Shown: piece by piece, positions 1 to 10,342 of the stretch
How the letters are laid out: each line of letters opens with the position of its first letter
How positions within the stretch are numbered: position 1 is the stretch's first letter
Assembly (NCBI GenBank): GCA_019746135.1
Contig: JAIESI010000294.1
Location: 1-37,508, forward strand
Reading direction: 5' to 3'
DNA length: 37,508 nucleotides
Source of the DNA: Xanthobacteraceae bacterium
Lineage (GTDB): Bacteria > Pseudomonadota > Alphaproteobacteria > Rhizobiales > Xanthobacteraceae
Translations under genes and position numbers: made by a program
The notes under the pieces: generated by a model
Databases searched by the model: none
Told to the model about the DNA's origin: nothing
What the model saw: only the letters and a program-made list of their open reading frames with translations

Positions 1-185
1 GTGTGGACCAAGAAACGAGTCCGCCAAAAGCCCTTCAAAGGCCGCCGTATCACTCAGCTCTGATTCCGGGTACTAGATCATCGCCACACTTTGTGAAGGG
101 GCGGCGAACCGCGCGTTCGCGACTCACTCTGCGCGAGTCGCAAGCCGGCTAAACCAAAGGCATTAGAAGATAGTGACGACGGAGT

Positions 186-650
186 CTAAATATTCACGCT
201 GATCGTCACTTGTCCGGTGATGCCGTCATAAACAAGCCGCACGTGCTGCAACATATCGCGGCCTAGAAGCACCACATGAGCTTGACCGCCGGCGGCAAGA
301 TTAACGCCGGCAAACGACCCGTAATAAGTCGTTCTTAGTTCTGGCACGAAAACTTGAGCCAGGTACATGTTCACTTCATGTGAGCCGGCCGTGCCAGAAA
401 CCAATTGCCGATCGATAATCGGCAATCTCAAGGAGACGGCCACTTGATTGTCGATGCAGCTGATGGACGCCCCGGTATCCACAAGCGCGTGGCTGCCCTG
501 CAACTGAGTCACCGGGCGTGCGTTCGGATTTTCCGGTGCGTAACCAGGATCGAACCCTAAATCCACGCGCAGGGTCGGACCCAATGCGACCAGTAATTCA
601 GGGGCGGAGCCCCTTTGGTCCCCATCAAATCCGCATTTAGCGTCCGGCAT
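186..650 (-). CDS. retropepsin-like aspartic protease domain protein
   Basis: A 154-aa protein with an aspartic-protease signature. ALVDTGAS lies at residues 56-62 with the catalytic Asp at about 58, and the hydrophobic-hydrophobic-Gly element LLGRDML lies at 128-134. This is the single-domain retropepsin pattern, which must dimerise to form an active site. No signal peptide or membrane segment is visible. I chose the ATG at 650 because related proteins, as I recall them, begin with a short MP..CGFD segment; a TTG at 704 would add 18 poorly conserved residues. The start overlaps the end of the upstream small gene by 14 bp, so the two are probably co-translated. The substrate is unknown. The protease fold is fairly sure; activity is inferred. 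Confidence 0.72.
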   Translation of the reverse strand: MPDAKCGFDGDQRGSAPELLVALGPTLRVDLGFDPGYAPENPNARPVTQLQGSHALVDTGASISCIDNQVAVSLRLPIIDRQLVSGTAGSHEVNMYLAQVFVPELRTTYYGSFAGVNLAAGGQAHVVLLGRDMLQHVRLVYDGITGQVTISVNI

Positions 651-888
651 GCACCGGGCGGTGGCATAGAACGGACGCAGGTAAAGAGGCCTGGGAAGCG
701 CCAATTTGGCGAATCAAATAGGGGCCACGTCCAAATCGCTTGACCGCCTCGTTGGCAGCCTGATCGAACGTCTCATAGACCCCGATTAGCACCCGATTGT
801 GGAACAAAACCCACTTACCGTTGTGCCTGGTCTCAAGATCGCGGCGCATCGCGTCAAATGCTGCGATATCTTCTTGAAGATCAGCCAT
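637..888 (-). CDS. small DUF5678-like protein paired with the retropepsin gene
   Basis: An 83-aa soluble protein. It has an acidic helical N-terminus followed by GKWVLFHNRVLIGVYETF and RFGRGPYLIRQIG, a pattern I associate with DUF5678-type small proteins. I chose ATG 888, which has GGGGAA about 10 bases upstream, over an ATG six codons earlier at 906. Its stop overlaps the retropepsin start by 14 bp. The same pairing recurs, to my knowledge, in other bacteria, which suggests a functional unit such as protease plus partner or substrate. That role is inference; no catalytic residues are visible here. Confidence 0.6.
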   Translation of the reverse strand: MADLQEDIAAFDAMRRDLETRHNGKWVLFHNRVLIGVYETFDQAANEAVKRFGRGPYLIRQIGASQASLPASVLCHRPVHAGR

Positions 889-1121
889 GATCTGTTCCCC
901 GCGCACACGAGCAACGATTCGGCGGCACCCGCGTGCCTACAACCGATGCTGAGTCCGGACAACACGCTAATTATGCGCGGTTGAATCGTAGTGCGCGCCC
1001 ACGGAGAGCGCAACCGCAAGGACGATCCGCCCGTAACTCGAACGCGCAGAATGAAGGCATCTATTCCTTGGGGATTCTCGTCAGCCCGTGCTGAAACAGC
1101 AGCTAGCGTGAGGACGCGGCT

Positions 1122-1937
1122 TTAGAAATCTTTCAGTCCCAGAACGTCCGCCATCGAATACAAACCGGGCTTCTGCCCGCGCGCCCACAGCGCCGCGTGC
1201 AGCGCGCCACGGGCAAAGATCATCCGGTCCTCGGCGCGATGAACGAGCTCGACGCGCTCGGCGGGTCCGGCAAAGATCACGCTGTGCTCGCCCACCACCG
1301 TGCCGCCACGCAGCGATGCAAAGCCGATGTCGCCGGGCTTGCGCGCGCCGGTCTCGCCGTCGCGGCCGCGCTCGGAATGGGTCGCAAGATCGATGCCGCG
1401 GCCCTCCGCCGCGGCGCGGCCGAACATCAGCGCCGTGCCGGACGGCGCGTCGATCTTCTTGTTGTGATGCATCTCGAAGATCTCGATGTCGAACGACTGA
1501 TCGAGCGTCTTCGCCACGCGCTTGGTCAGCGCCGCGATCAGATTGACGCCCATGCTGAAGTTGCCCGACTTGACGATCGCGGCCTTCTTCGCGGCCTCGG
1601 CGAGGAGCTTCTCCTCGCCGTCCTTGAGCCCGGTGGTGCCGATGATGTGGGCGAGGCCCGCCCGCGCCGTCAGCTCGGCGAGCACGACGGTCGCGGCCGG
1701 AATGGTGAAGTCGACGAGGCCGTCGGCCTTGGCCATCAGCGGCGCAGGATCAGCCGTGACCGCCACGCCGTTGCCGCCGAGGCCCGCGAGCTCGCCCGAG
1801 TCCCTGCCGATCACCGCCGAGCCCGGCGCATCGATCGCGCCGGCCAGCGTGAGCCCGTCGGTCTCGGCGATGGCCTTGATCAGCGTGCGCCCCATGCGCC
1901 CGCCGGCGCCGGCCACGATCAGCCGCATGTCGGACAT
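1122..1937 (-). CDS. dapB: 4-hydroxy-tetrahydrodipicolinate reductase
   Basis: DapB reduces 4-hydroxy-tetrahydrodipicolinate with NAD(P)H in the diaminopimelate/lysine pathway, which supplies peptidoglycan and lysine. The 271-aa length is normal. The N-terminal Rossmann loop GAGGRMGRT is at residues 10-18, GTTG is at 100-103, and the signature [16 protein letters not shown] (about 155-170) carries the catalytic His pair and Lys161. ATG 1937 is preceded by a purine-rich stretch. It is the last gene of a minus-strand operon, 12 bp after a DUF1330 gene and downstream of pyrF, an arrangement I recall from Bradyrhizobium relatives. Identification is secure. Confidence 0.97.
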   Translation of the reverse strand: MSDMRLIVAGAGGRMGRTLIKAIAETDGLTLAGAIDAPGSAVIGRDSGELAGLGGNGVAVTADPAPLMAKADGLVDFTIPAATVVLAELTARAGLAHIIGTTGLKDGEEKLLAEAAKKAAIVKSGNFSMGVNLIAALTKRVAKTLDQSFDIEIFEMHHNKKIDAPSGTALMFGRAAAEGRGIDLATHSERGRDGETGARKPGDIGFASLRGGTVVGEHSVIFAGPAERVELVHRAEDRMIFARGALHAALWARGQKPGLYSMADVLGLKDF

Positions 1938-1949
1938 GAACTGCTCCTG

Positions 1950-2252
1950 TTACGGCTGCGGGCCGTCATAGCCTTCGACGATGATCAGGTCGGTGATCGC
2001 GTTGGCCTGGCGTATCTTCAGGTTGGCCTGATACTCGGGCGAGCGATAGCACGCCACCGCCGTCGCATAGTCGGGAAACTCGATCACCACATTGCGCGAG
2101 CGGCTCTGCCCTTCCGGGCATTCGTGCCTGCCCCCGCGCACCACGAACTTCGCGCCGAACTTCTTGAAGATTGCCGGATTGGCCGCGGCATAAGGCTGGT
2201 AGCCGTCCTCGTTGTTCACGTCGACGCGTCCGATCCAGTACGCCTTGGCCAT
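1950..2252 (-). CDS. DUF1330 family protein (single domain)
   Basis: A 100-aa ferredoxin-like alpha/beta-barrel domain of the DUF1330 family. Family hallmarks are an AYWIGRVDV-type first strand, KFVVRGG in the middle, RNVVIEFPDYATAVACYRSPEYQ, and a C-terminal IIVEGYDGPQ. ATG 2252 follows GGGAG at a good distance. It lies between the double DUF1330 gene (17 bp upstream) and dapB (12 bp downstream), so it is co-transcribed with both. The biochemical role of the family is not established; these are dimeric cytoplasmic domains related to Dabb/monooxygenase folds. It looks like a local duplicate of the neighbouring gene's second domain. Confidence 0.85.
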   Translation of the reverse strand: MAKAYWIGRVDVNNEDGYQPYAAANPAIFKKFGAKFVVRGGRHECPEGQSRSRNVVIEFPDYATAVACYRSPEYQANLKIRQANAITDLIIVEGYDGPQP

Positions 2253-2269
2253 CTCACGTTCTCCCAAAT

Positions 2270-2899
2270 TCACTGCGCCGGGTCGAAGGCCTCGATGGCG
2301 ACGATGTTGGCCTCCGCGTGGCCGTTGCGCAGCGCGATTGATCGCTGGTATTCGGGCGAACGGTAACACGCCAGCGCGGCCTCGTAGCCCGGAAACTCCA
2401 CCACCACGGTGCGGGCGGGCATGCGGCCTTCCATCACCTCGCAGCGCCCGCCGCGGATCAGATACCGCCCGCCGAACGTGCCGAACGGCGTCGCGACATC
2501 GGCCTGATAGGCCTTGTAGCCCTCCACATCACTCACATCGATATGGGCGATCCAGTAGCCCTTGAGCCGGCCCGCCGCAGGCGGCGTGCCGATCGGCGCA
2601 GGCTGCGGCCCGTCATGTCCCTCGACGATCAGGAAGTCGCACACCGAATGCGGCTCGCGCAGCGGATGGGCCCGCGAGTAGTCGGGTCCGTGGTAGTACG
2701 CGACCGCCTCGTCGTAGGAATTGAACTCGCGCAGCACATTGCGCCCGCGCATCTTGCCTTCGAGCACCTCGCGGCGGCCGCCGCGCACCAGCAGCCTGGA
2801 GCCGAAGCGCTTGTGGCCCGCGTCCGCCATCTCCCGATAGGCCTGGAAGCCTTCCGGGTTGCTCACGTCGAGATGCGGTATCCAATAGCCCTTCCGCAT
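2270..2899 (-). CDS. tandem double DUF1330 protein
   Basis: A 209-aa protein made of two DUF1330 domains in one chain. Domain 1 starts with KGYWIPHLDV and ends with FLIVEGHDGPQP (about residues 2-103). A short Pro/Ala linker follows, then domain 2 starts with KGYWIAHIDV (about 112-209). The usual family member is a single domain of about 95-100 aa acting as a dimer, so the fusion may be a covalent dimer (inference). ATG 2899 is preceded by GGGGAGG, which overlaps the end of pyrF. With the single-domain gene downstream there are three copies in about 950 bp, pointing to tandem duplication. Function unknown. Confidence 0.82.
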   Translation of the reverse strand: MRKGYWIPHLDVSNPEGFQAYREMADAGHKRFGSRLLVRGGRREVLEGKMRGRNVLREFNSYDEAVAYYHGPDYSRAHPLREPHSVCDFLIVEGHDGPQPAPIGTPPAAGRLKGYWIAHIDVSDVEGYKAYQADVATPFGTFGGRYLIRGGRCEVMEGRMPARTVVVEFPGYEAALACYRSPEYQRSIALRNGHAEANIVAIEAFDPAQ

Positions 2900-2910
2900 G
2901 CGGCCTCCCC

Positions 2911-3606
2911 TTATCGCGTCGCGCTCGCGATCTCGACGAGGATCGCCTCGGCGGCGGCCTTTGGATCGGGCGCGGCCAGGATCGGCCGGCCGACCACCAG
3001 ATGGTCGGCACCGGCCGCAATCGCCGCGCTTGGCGTCATGACGCGCTTCTGGTCGCCCTTCTCGGCGTCGGCCGGGCGAATGCCCGGCGTCACCAGCACC
3101 ATGCCGGTGCTGATGATCGACTTGAGGTTGGCCGCCTCCTCGGCCGAGCACACCAACCCGTCGACACCCACGTCGCGCGCCTGGGCGGCGCGTTCGGCGA
3201 CCAACTCGGGCACCGTGAAATCGTAGCCCGCAGCGGCCAGATCGGCGTCGTCGTACGAGGTCAGCACCGTCACGCCGAGGATGCGCAGGCCCGAGCCTTT
3301 GCGGGCATCGACTGCGGCATGCATGGTCTGCGGATAGGCGTGGACGGTGAGGAAGGTCGCGCCGAGCCTGGCGACGCTTTCGACGCCTTTGCCGACCGTG
3401 TTGCCGATGTCGTGCAGCTTGAGGTCGAGAAACACCTTTTTCCGGGCGCGGACCAGCGTCTCGGCAAACGCAAGGCCGCCGGCAAAGGCGAGCTGATAGC
3501 CGATCTTGTAGAACGTCACCGTATCGCCGAGCTTCTCGACCATCGCCTCGGCGGCCGCGACCGAAGGCACGTCGAGCGCCAGAATGAGCCGGTCCTTGAC
3601 GTCCAT
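2911..3606 (-). CDS. pyrF: orotidine 5'-phosphate decarboxylase
   Basis: PyrF catalyses the last step of UMP synthesis, decarboxylation of OMP. The 231-aa TIM barrel has LILALDVPS at the N-terminus and the catalytic motif [12 protein letters not shown] at about 59-70 (Asp61, Lys63, Asp66). TPGIRP and VVGRPI form the phosphate-binding loops near the C-terminus. ATG 3606 overlaps the upstream flavin reductase stop as TGATG, so translation is probably coupled; the TTG one codon earlier is less likely. The DUF1330 genes and dapB follow directly. Confidence 0.96.
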   Translation of the reverse strand: MDVKDRLILALDVPSVAAAEAMVEKLGDTVTFYKIGYQLAFAGGLAFAETLVRARKKVFLDLKLHDIGNTVGKGVESVARLGATFLTVHAYPQTMHAAVDARKGSGLRILGVTVLTSYDDADLAAAGYDFTVPELVAERAAQARDVGVDGLVCSAEEAANLKSIISTGMVLVTPGIRPADAEKGDQKRVMTPSAAIAAGADHLVVGRPILAAPDPKAAAEAILVEIASATR

Positions 3607-4187
3607 CAAACCATCTCCCGCGCGGTTTCGATCAGCCGCTGCGCAACCCGCTTGAGCGTGGCCGCCGCACGATCGTCCTTCAGGTTGTCCATCTCGTCGA
3701 ATGCCTCGCCGGCCTGAAACACCGTGATCTGCTCGGGAATAACCAGCGCGCCGCAGCCGAGCTCGAGAACCTGCCGCAGCGCCATCAGCGAGCGCAACGC
3801 CCCATAAGGCGAATTCGACGCGCCGCCGATGGCAAAAGCACGTCCTTTGAACACCGCAAGCGGCGGCTCGTCGCGCGAGCGCACCCGCGAAATCCAGTCG
3901 ATGGTGTTCTTGAGCAGCGGCGTCACCGAGGCGTTGTATTCGGGGCTGGCGATAAACACACCCTGATGCGCTGCCATCATGTCCTTGAGCCTGGAGGCAT
4001 TGGCCGGGGCACCGCTCTTGACCTCGTCGTCGCCGTCATAGATCGGCATCGGAAAGTCTTCGAGCGAAACGCGGGTGACGTCCGCGCCGGCCAGCGCCAG
4101 CTCCTTGGCGGCGAGCGCCGCAAGCCGCGCATTGAACGAACCGGTGCGGATCGAGCCGGCGAACACCAGAATTCTCGGAGCGGACAT
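3606..4187 (-). CDS. NADPH-dependent FMN reductase family protein
   Basis: A 193-aa flavodoxin-like protein. It has the phosphate-binding [13 protein letters not shown] near the N-terminus and [21 protein letters not shown] in the middle, the family pattern for FMN binding and dimerisation in the ChrR/ArsH/azoreductase-like group. It should reduce FMN-bound substrates such as quinones, azo dyes or metals using NAD(P)H; the real substrate cannot be read from sequence. ATG 4187 is chosen over a TTG-type start at 4205 because the Rossmann-like strand begins at once. It is the first gene of the operon ending in dapB and overlaps pyrF as TGATG. Confidence 0.88.
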   Translation of the reverse strand: MSAPRILVFAGSIRTGSFNARLAALAAKELALAGADVTRVSLEDFPMPIYDGDDEVKSGAPANASRLKDMMAAHQGVFIASPEYNASVTPLLKNTIDWISRVRSRDEPPLAVFKGRAFAIGGASNSPYGALRSLMALRQVLELGCGALVIPEQITVFQAGEAFDEMDNLKDDRAAATLKRVAQRLIETAREMV

Positions 4188-4307
4188 CAGCCAACAAAAA
4201 CCCACAGAAACGCGCTGTCGGGCATTCTACACGGTCGTCTGGTCTTGAAAGCCACCCCGGCGGCGATCGCCGAAAGCAAATGGCCGGGCATAGGCGAGCA
4301 AAGCGCC

Positions 4308-4324
4308 GCCGTCCTTCGGACGGC
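4308..4324 (-). terminator. hairpin with TTCG loop downstream of the pmtA-like gene
   Basis: A perfect 7-bp stem, GCCGTCC/GGACGGC, with a TTC(G) tetraloop-like turn sits 35 bases beyond the stop of the methyltransferase gene. No strong T-run follows on the minus strand (only a CTTTG), so it is a weak or Rho-assisted terminator candidate rather than a clear intrinsic one. Confidence 0.4.
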
Positions 4325-4358
4325 TATGCCGGCCATGAACCAGCCCGAGCGGCTTCGA

Positions 4359-5000
4359 TCAGCCTTTGCGGTAGACCCACACCCGCGCCGGCGGCAGGTT
4401 CTGCCAGATCAACTCGGACGCGTGGGCGTGGATGTTGTGCTTCGCCCGCTTCGGGATCGGCGTCACCATCGCGTAGGTGAACTGCACGAACGGCGCGCCC
4501 GGCGCCATCAGCTCGAACGCCTCGTCGATGAGCTGCGTCCGCTGCTTGAACGGCTTGGTCTGCAGCGGCAGGCCCGACACCACCGCAGCCGCGGGCTCTT
4601 TCAGGAGGCCGCCGAGCAGATGCTGGATGCGATAGGCATCGCCCTGGATCACCGTCGCGTCCGGGTAGCGGGTCCGCAAAAGGCGGCAGAACGAGGGATT
4701 GAACTCGACCAGCACCAACCGCGACGGCTCGATGCCGTGCTCGACCAGCGCCTTGGTGACCGCGCCGGTGCCCGAGCCGAGCTCGATGACCGGGCCGGAA
4801 ACCTTGGGGTCGACGGCGCGCGCCATCGCACGGGCGAGGATCTTGCCCGACGGCGTGACCGCGCCCATCGAAATCGGCTTCTCGATCCAGGAGCGGATGA
4901 AAGCCACTTCGTCAAGGAAACGCAGCCCGCTTTTCTGCTCCAAAAGCCGGATGCGCCTTTCAATCTTCTTTTCAAGCATTTGGAAGGCAAGAAGGGGCAT
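4359..5000 (-). CDS. pmtA: SAM-dependent methyltransferase, PmtA-like (phospholipid N-methyltransferase)
   Basis: A 213-aa class I methyltransferase. Motif I is VIELGSGTGAVTKAL, preceded by MGAVTPSGKILARAMA, an arrangement found in alphaproteobacterial PmtA enzymes. These methylate phosphatidylethanolamine to phosphatidylcholine at the membrane surface. Motif II is LVLVEFNP and the post-motif is VVSGLPLQTKP. Sequence around motif I also resembles KsgA-type rRNA dimethyltransferases, but the C-terminal RNA-binding domain is absent. The start is uncertain: ATG 5000 or 4979, neither with a good ribosome site. The symbol is a best guess from family resemblance; phosphatidylcholine is typical of this bacterial group. 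Confidence 0.7.
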   Translation of the reverse strand: MPLLAFQMLEKKIERRIRLLEQKSGLRFLDEVAFIRSWIEKPISMGAVTPSGKILARAMARAVDPKVSGPVIELGSGTGAVTKALVEHGIEPSRLVLVEFNPSFCRLLRTRYPDATVIQGDAYRIQHLLGGLLKEPAAAVVSGLPLQTKPFKQRTQLIDEAFELMAPGAPFVQFTYAMVTPIPKRAKHNIHAHASELIWQNLPPARVWVYRKG

Positions 5001-5086
5001 GGATTCAACTATGACACAACCGCGACACGAGCGGTCCACAATCGGTAAAGGGCCGGGGGCTGGGGGTCAAGACGGGCGCAGCCGGT

Positions 5087-6253
5087 TCAACCCGAACGGG
5101 CGCTGTTGCCGAAGAAGTCCTTGACCCGGGAGAAGAAACCGGTGGCTTCGGGCTGCGTGTCCTTCGATGACAGCTTTTCGAACTCGGCCAAGAGCTCGCG
5201 CTGACGCTTGGTCAGATTTTGCGGCGTTTCGACCACCACCTGGACATACATGTCGCCGCTCTGCTTGGCCCGCAGCACCGGCATCCCTTTACCGCCGAGG
5301 CGGAATCGGCGGCCCGAATGCGTGCCGGAGGGCACCTTCACCCGTGCCTTGCTGCCGTCAATCGACGGCACTTCGAATTCCCCGCCCAAGGCGGCCGTCA
5401 CCATCGAGATCGGCACCCGGCAATGCAGATCCGCGCCGTCGCGCTGAAACAGCGGGTGTGCGGCCAGCGACAGAAAAATATAGAGGTCGCCGGCCGGTCC
5501 GCCGCGCACGCCCGCCTCGCCCTCGCCGGCCAGCCGGATGCGGGTGCCGTCCTCGACGCCGGGCGGAATGTTGACCGACAGCGTGCGCTCCTTGGTGGTG
5601 CGCCCGGAGCCGGCGCAGGTCGGGCAAGGATCCTCGATCACCTGACCGCGGCCCTGGCAGATCGGGCAGGTCCGTTCCAGCGTGAAGAAGCCGCCCTGGG
5701 TGTGGCGGATGCGGCCGTGGCCGTTGCAGTGCTGGCAGGTCTTGGGCTTGGTGCCGGGCTTGGCGCCCGAGCCCGAGCAGGCCTCGCAGGTCACCGACGT
5801 GGGCAACCGCACCTGCGCGTTCTTGCCGACGAAGGCGTCCTCGAGTGTGATCTCCATATTGAAGCGCAGGTCCGCGCCGCGCTCGCGGCCTGAGCTGCGC
5901 TGGCGCGCGCCGCCCATGCCGAAGATGCCTTCGAAGATGTCGGAGAAGGCCGAGCCGAAATCGGTGCCGAAGCCGTGCGCCCCGCCGCCCATGCCCTGCT
6001 CGAAGGCGGCGTGGCCGAAGCGGTCATAGGCGGCACGCTTGTCGCCATCCTTCAGGATGTCATAGGCCTCGTTGATCTCCTTGAACTTGGCTTCGCAGTC
6101 CTTGTCGCCGGGATTGCGGTCGGGATGAAACTGCATGGCGAGCTTGCGATACGAGACCTTCATGTCGGCCTCGGTCGCAGTTCTTTGGACGCCCAAAACT
6201 TCGTAATAGCAGCGCTTCGCCGTCGCCGGCATCTCGCCCTCGCTCATCCCCAT
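5087..6253 (-). CDS. dnaJ: chaperone DnaJ
   Basis: Hsp40 co-chaperone that delivers unfolded clients to DnaK and stimulates its ATPase. It has all canonical parts: a J-domain with the HPD motif ([14 protein letters not shown]), a Gly/Phe-rich linker (about 80-130), and four zinc-binding CxxCxGxG repeats ([32 protein letters not shown]). Two beta-barrel client-binding domains and a C-terminal dimerisation region follow. At 388 aa it is full length. Three in-frame ATGs (6253, 6247, 6232) precede the J-domain; the first is given, and GGGGGA lies about 11 bases before it. It follows dnaK after a terminator-like hairpin, so it is probably made at a lower level. Confidence 0.96.
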   Translation of the reverse strand: MGMSEGEMPATAKRCYYEVLGVQRTATEADMKVSYRKLAMQFHPDRNPGDKDCEAKFKEINEAYDILKDGDKRAAYDRFGHAAFEQGMGGGAHGFGTDFGSAFSDIFEGIFGMGGARQRSSGRERGADLRFNMEITLEDAFVGKNAQVRLPTSVTCEACSGSGAKPGTKPKTCQHCNGHGRIRHTQGGFFTLERTCPICQGRGQVIEDPCPTCAGSGRTTKERTLSVNIPPGVEDGTRIRLAGEGEAGVRGGPAGDLYIFLSLAAHPLFQRDGADLHCRVPISMVTAALGGEFEVPSIDGSKARVKVPSGTHSGRRFRLGGKGMPVLRAKQSGDMYVQVVVETPQNLTKRQRELLAEFEKLSSKDTQPEATGFFSRVKDFFGNSARSG

Positions 6254-6300
6254 TGGTGCGCTGTCCCCCGCGCGCCAATGTTATCCTCGGTTCAAAGTCG

Positions 6301-6338
6301 CGAAAACAAAATGGCCCGGCGCTGATGCCCCGGGCCAT
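6301..6338 (-). terminator. intrinsic terminator/attenuator between dnaK and dnaJ
   Basis: On the minus strand a 9-bp perfect stem, ATGGCCCGG/CCGGGCCAT (6338-6311), is followed directly by TTTGTTTTCG. It lies 44 bases after the dnaK stop and before dnaJ. This is a good Rho-independent terminator. Partial read-through would give a DnaK excess over DnaJ, which is the usual ratio in bacteria (inference). Confidence 0.7.
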
Positions 6339-6381
6339 CATGCTTTCAGTCATTGTCCCCCATGATCCGACGTCCGGATGC

Positions 6382-8307
<1,926 letters not shown>

Positions 8308-8405
8308 GCTGTTTACCTCTCTTTCACGGCAGGCCGGTTGAGCCCGGAACGGCACCCATGCCCGACCCCCAAATTAAGAAATCCGCCGCAACCGCGGCGT
8401 CATGG

Positions 8406-8436
8406 CTCATATAGGAGGGACCCCTTGCGCCGCAAG
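8406..8436 (-). promoter_or_regulatory. sigma-32 (RpoH) promoter of dnaK
   Basis: On the minus strand CTTG (8436-8433) is followed after exactly 17 bases by CCTATATGAG (8415-8406). This fits the alphaproteobacterial heat-shock consensus CTTG-N17/18-CYTATNTNNG at every specified base. It would start transcription around 8400, about 90 bases before the dnaK ATG. No CIRCE inverted repeat is present, so dnaK is likely RpoH- rather than HrcA-controlled. Confidence 0.75.
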
Positions 8437-8472
8437 GACTTGATAGGCCCCGGATGGCTGTGGGACCGGCGA

Positions 8473-10251
8473 TCAGAGCTTCACCCGCCACACGGCGAAG
8501 GCCCCTTTTTCGCCGACCGGCTCGAGCCATTGGGGGGCGGCGCCGGCCTGCAGCCTGGCCCAAAGGCTGCGGCTACGGGCGGATTCAGCGACACCGTCGG
8601 GAAGCCTTCCGCCGCAGATCATCAGATAGGTCGGCTTGCCGGCTGCGCCGACCAGGCGGGCCGCATTGACGATCGCCTTGGCCTCGTCCGGCGGGGACGC
8701 AAACACGCGGTGGGACACGGCGATGCCGGTCGCGAGCCGGTGGTAGGGCGCGCCCATCACCGAATGGGGCGTCAGCGCCAGGAGGTATGGGCCGTGGCCG
8801 ATGTCGGCGATCACCAGCCCGGGCGGAAGCTTGGCGAGCGCCGCATAGCTTGCGTTCGCAACGCAATGGCGGTTCGCCGGCCGGGCGAAGCTGTCTGAGT
8901 CGCTCAGTCCGTTGGCATGGGCGATGGTGATGGCACCGGCCGAGATCGCAAGCGGCGTGAACAGCAACCCGGTCGCCAGCCGCGGGACAAACCGCTCGAT
9001 CTGCCAAGCCACGAAAAGCCGCTGCGCCAGACCTGCGACCAGCGGCATGCCGAGCCACATCGCATAGGAATAGCCGCGGACCGCCGCGACCATGGCGGCC
9101 GCGGCGGCGAGAAAGACCAGGCTCGCGGTGAGAAAGCCGAAGTCGTGGCGCAGCTTCTGCTCGGTCAGGAGCTTCAGCAGGGCGAGCAGCACCAGAACCG
9201 GGAATGCGGCAATGGCCGCAGCCGTCAGCGGATTGGTCTTGAACACGACATGGAGCGGCTGCAGCGTGAGCGCGTGATCGCGCCAGACCGGCCAGACCGC
9301 CGGATCGACCATCGCGAAGGGGCCGCGCGCGCAGCGCGGCTCCAGCAGCACGAACATCGCCGCGGCAAGGCACCCGGCGCCGGCCACCGCGAAAAACCGC
9401 GTCACGCCGTCGGCATGCTTCAGCCAGCCCGCCAGCGCCAGCACCAGACCCGCGCCGATGGCCGCCGCGGCGCTGTTGAAGGCGATGGCATCGCAGCGAT
9501 TGAGCATCCAGCGGTCCGGCCCGACACTGACGAGCAGCGCGAGCGCGGTGCCTGCGGCAAGCGCCAGGCCGTAGTCCCGCAACGCGCGGCCTGCGTCGGC
9601 ATCGGTCGCATAGCGCAGCGCCAGCATGCCGCCACAGATCGCGAGATAGGGCACGCTCTCGAAGCCGATGGCGAAAGCAAGCCCGGTCAGCGCACCTGCC
9701 GCCCCCGCCGTCCATCGCTTCCGGTCCGACCAGACCGTCGCCGCGGTGACGAGCAGCGCCAGCGCAATCTGAACATTGTGATGATCGATGCGGCCGGGCG
9801 TGAACTGCTGATAGGCCGGCACGCCCGCGAGCGCGAGCAGCAGCGCCACCATCGCGGCCTCGCGCCCGGCGATACGCCAGGCGATGGCCGTCATTCCCGC
9901 AATCGTCGGCAGGAGCCACAGCAGCGGCCACCAGACGCGCATCAGGCGTTCGGCCGACTGCGGCTCGAAGTGTTGAAACAGCAACAGCAGGCCCGCGAGC
10001 CCGGCATCGATCAGCCTCGACCAGTGGGACTCGTAGCCGCCCGGCGGCTCGAGCCGCGCGTTATGCAAATCGAACCAGCCCTGACCGGCGAGCCAGGCGC
10101 GCATTTGCACGAGCCGCATGGCGTCGTCGGTGTCGAGCAGGGTCTCCGCGGTCGGCCCCCGGTATTGCAGCAGCAGGGCGAGCGCGACCACGAGCCACAC
10201 CAGCACCACAAGGGCGCCGAAATTCGGTTGGCGTATCAGGTTATTGGGCAT
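8473..10251 (-). CDS. GT-C fold integral membrane glycosyltransferase-like protein
   Basis: A 592-aa polytopic membrane protein. It has about a dozen hydrophobic segments, the first at residues 13-29. The first extracytoplasmic loop carries an acidic DTDD motif (40-43), as in GT-C enzymes that use polyprenol-phosphate sugars, and a later loop carries GRIDHHNVQ (154-162). DxD plus DHH resembles the STT3/PglB oligosaccharyltransferase pattern. The C-terminal soluble part is short. It could transfer a sugar or glycan at the periplasmic face; donor and acceptor are unknown. It lies upstream of dnaK on the same strand, ending 166 bp before the dnaK start, and is probably unrelated to it. The fold call is fairly sure, the reaction is not. 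Confidence 0.62.
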   Translation of the reverse strand: MPNNLIRQPNFGALVVLVWLVVALALLLQYRGPTAETLLDTDDAMRLVQMRAWLAGQGWFDLHNARLEPPGGYESHWSRLIDAGLAGLLLLFQHFEPQSAERLMRVWWPLLWLLPTIAGMTAIAWRIAGREAAMVALLLALAGVPAYQQFTPGRIDHHNVQIALALLVTAATVWSDRKRWTAGAAGALTGLAFAIGFESVPYLAICGGMLALRYATDADAGRALRDYGLALAAGTALALLVSVGPDRWMLNRCDAIAFNSAAAAIGAGLVLALAGWLKHADGVTRFFAVAGAGCLAAAMFVLLEPRCARGPFAMVDPAVWPVWRDHALTLQPLHVVFKTNPLTAAAIAAFPVLVLLALLKLLTEQKLRHDFGFLTASLVFLAAAAAMVAAVRGYSYAMWLGMPLVAGLAQRLFVAWQIERFVPRLATGLLFTPLAISAGAITIAHANGLSDSDSFARPANRHCVANASYAALAKLPPGLVIADIGHGPYLLALTPHSVMGAPYHRLATGIAVSHRVFASPPDEAKAIVNAARLVGAAGKPTYLMICGGRLPDGVAESARSRSLWARLQAGAAPQWLEPVGEKGAFAVWRVKL

Positions 10252-10342
10252 GGTCGCAGGCCATTTCCGGGAGCGGACCGGCAGGCTGAGAAATGCCGCA
10301 GCAGGGTTGAGTTTCGCTTAACGGGGCCGCATACGAGGGGTC

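Noticed and set aside
1..63. Possible C-terminal end of a plus-strand gene (20 codons then TGA)
   Set aside because: Too short to recognise, and any high-GC frame can do this; it needs upstream sequence.
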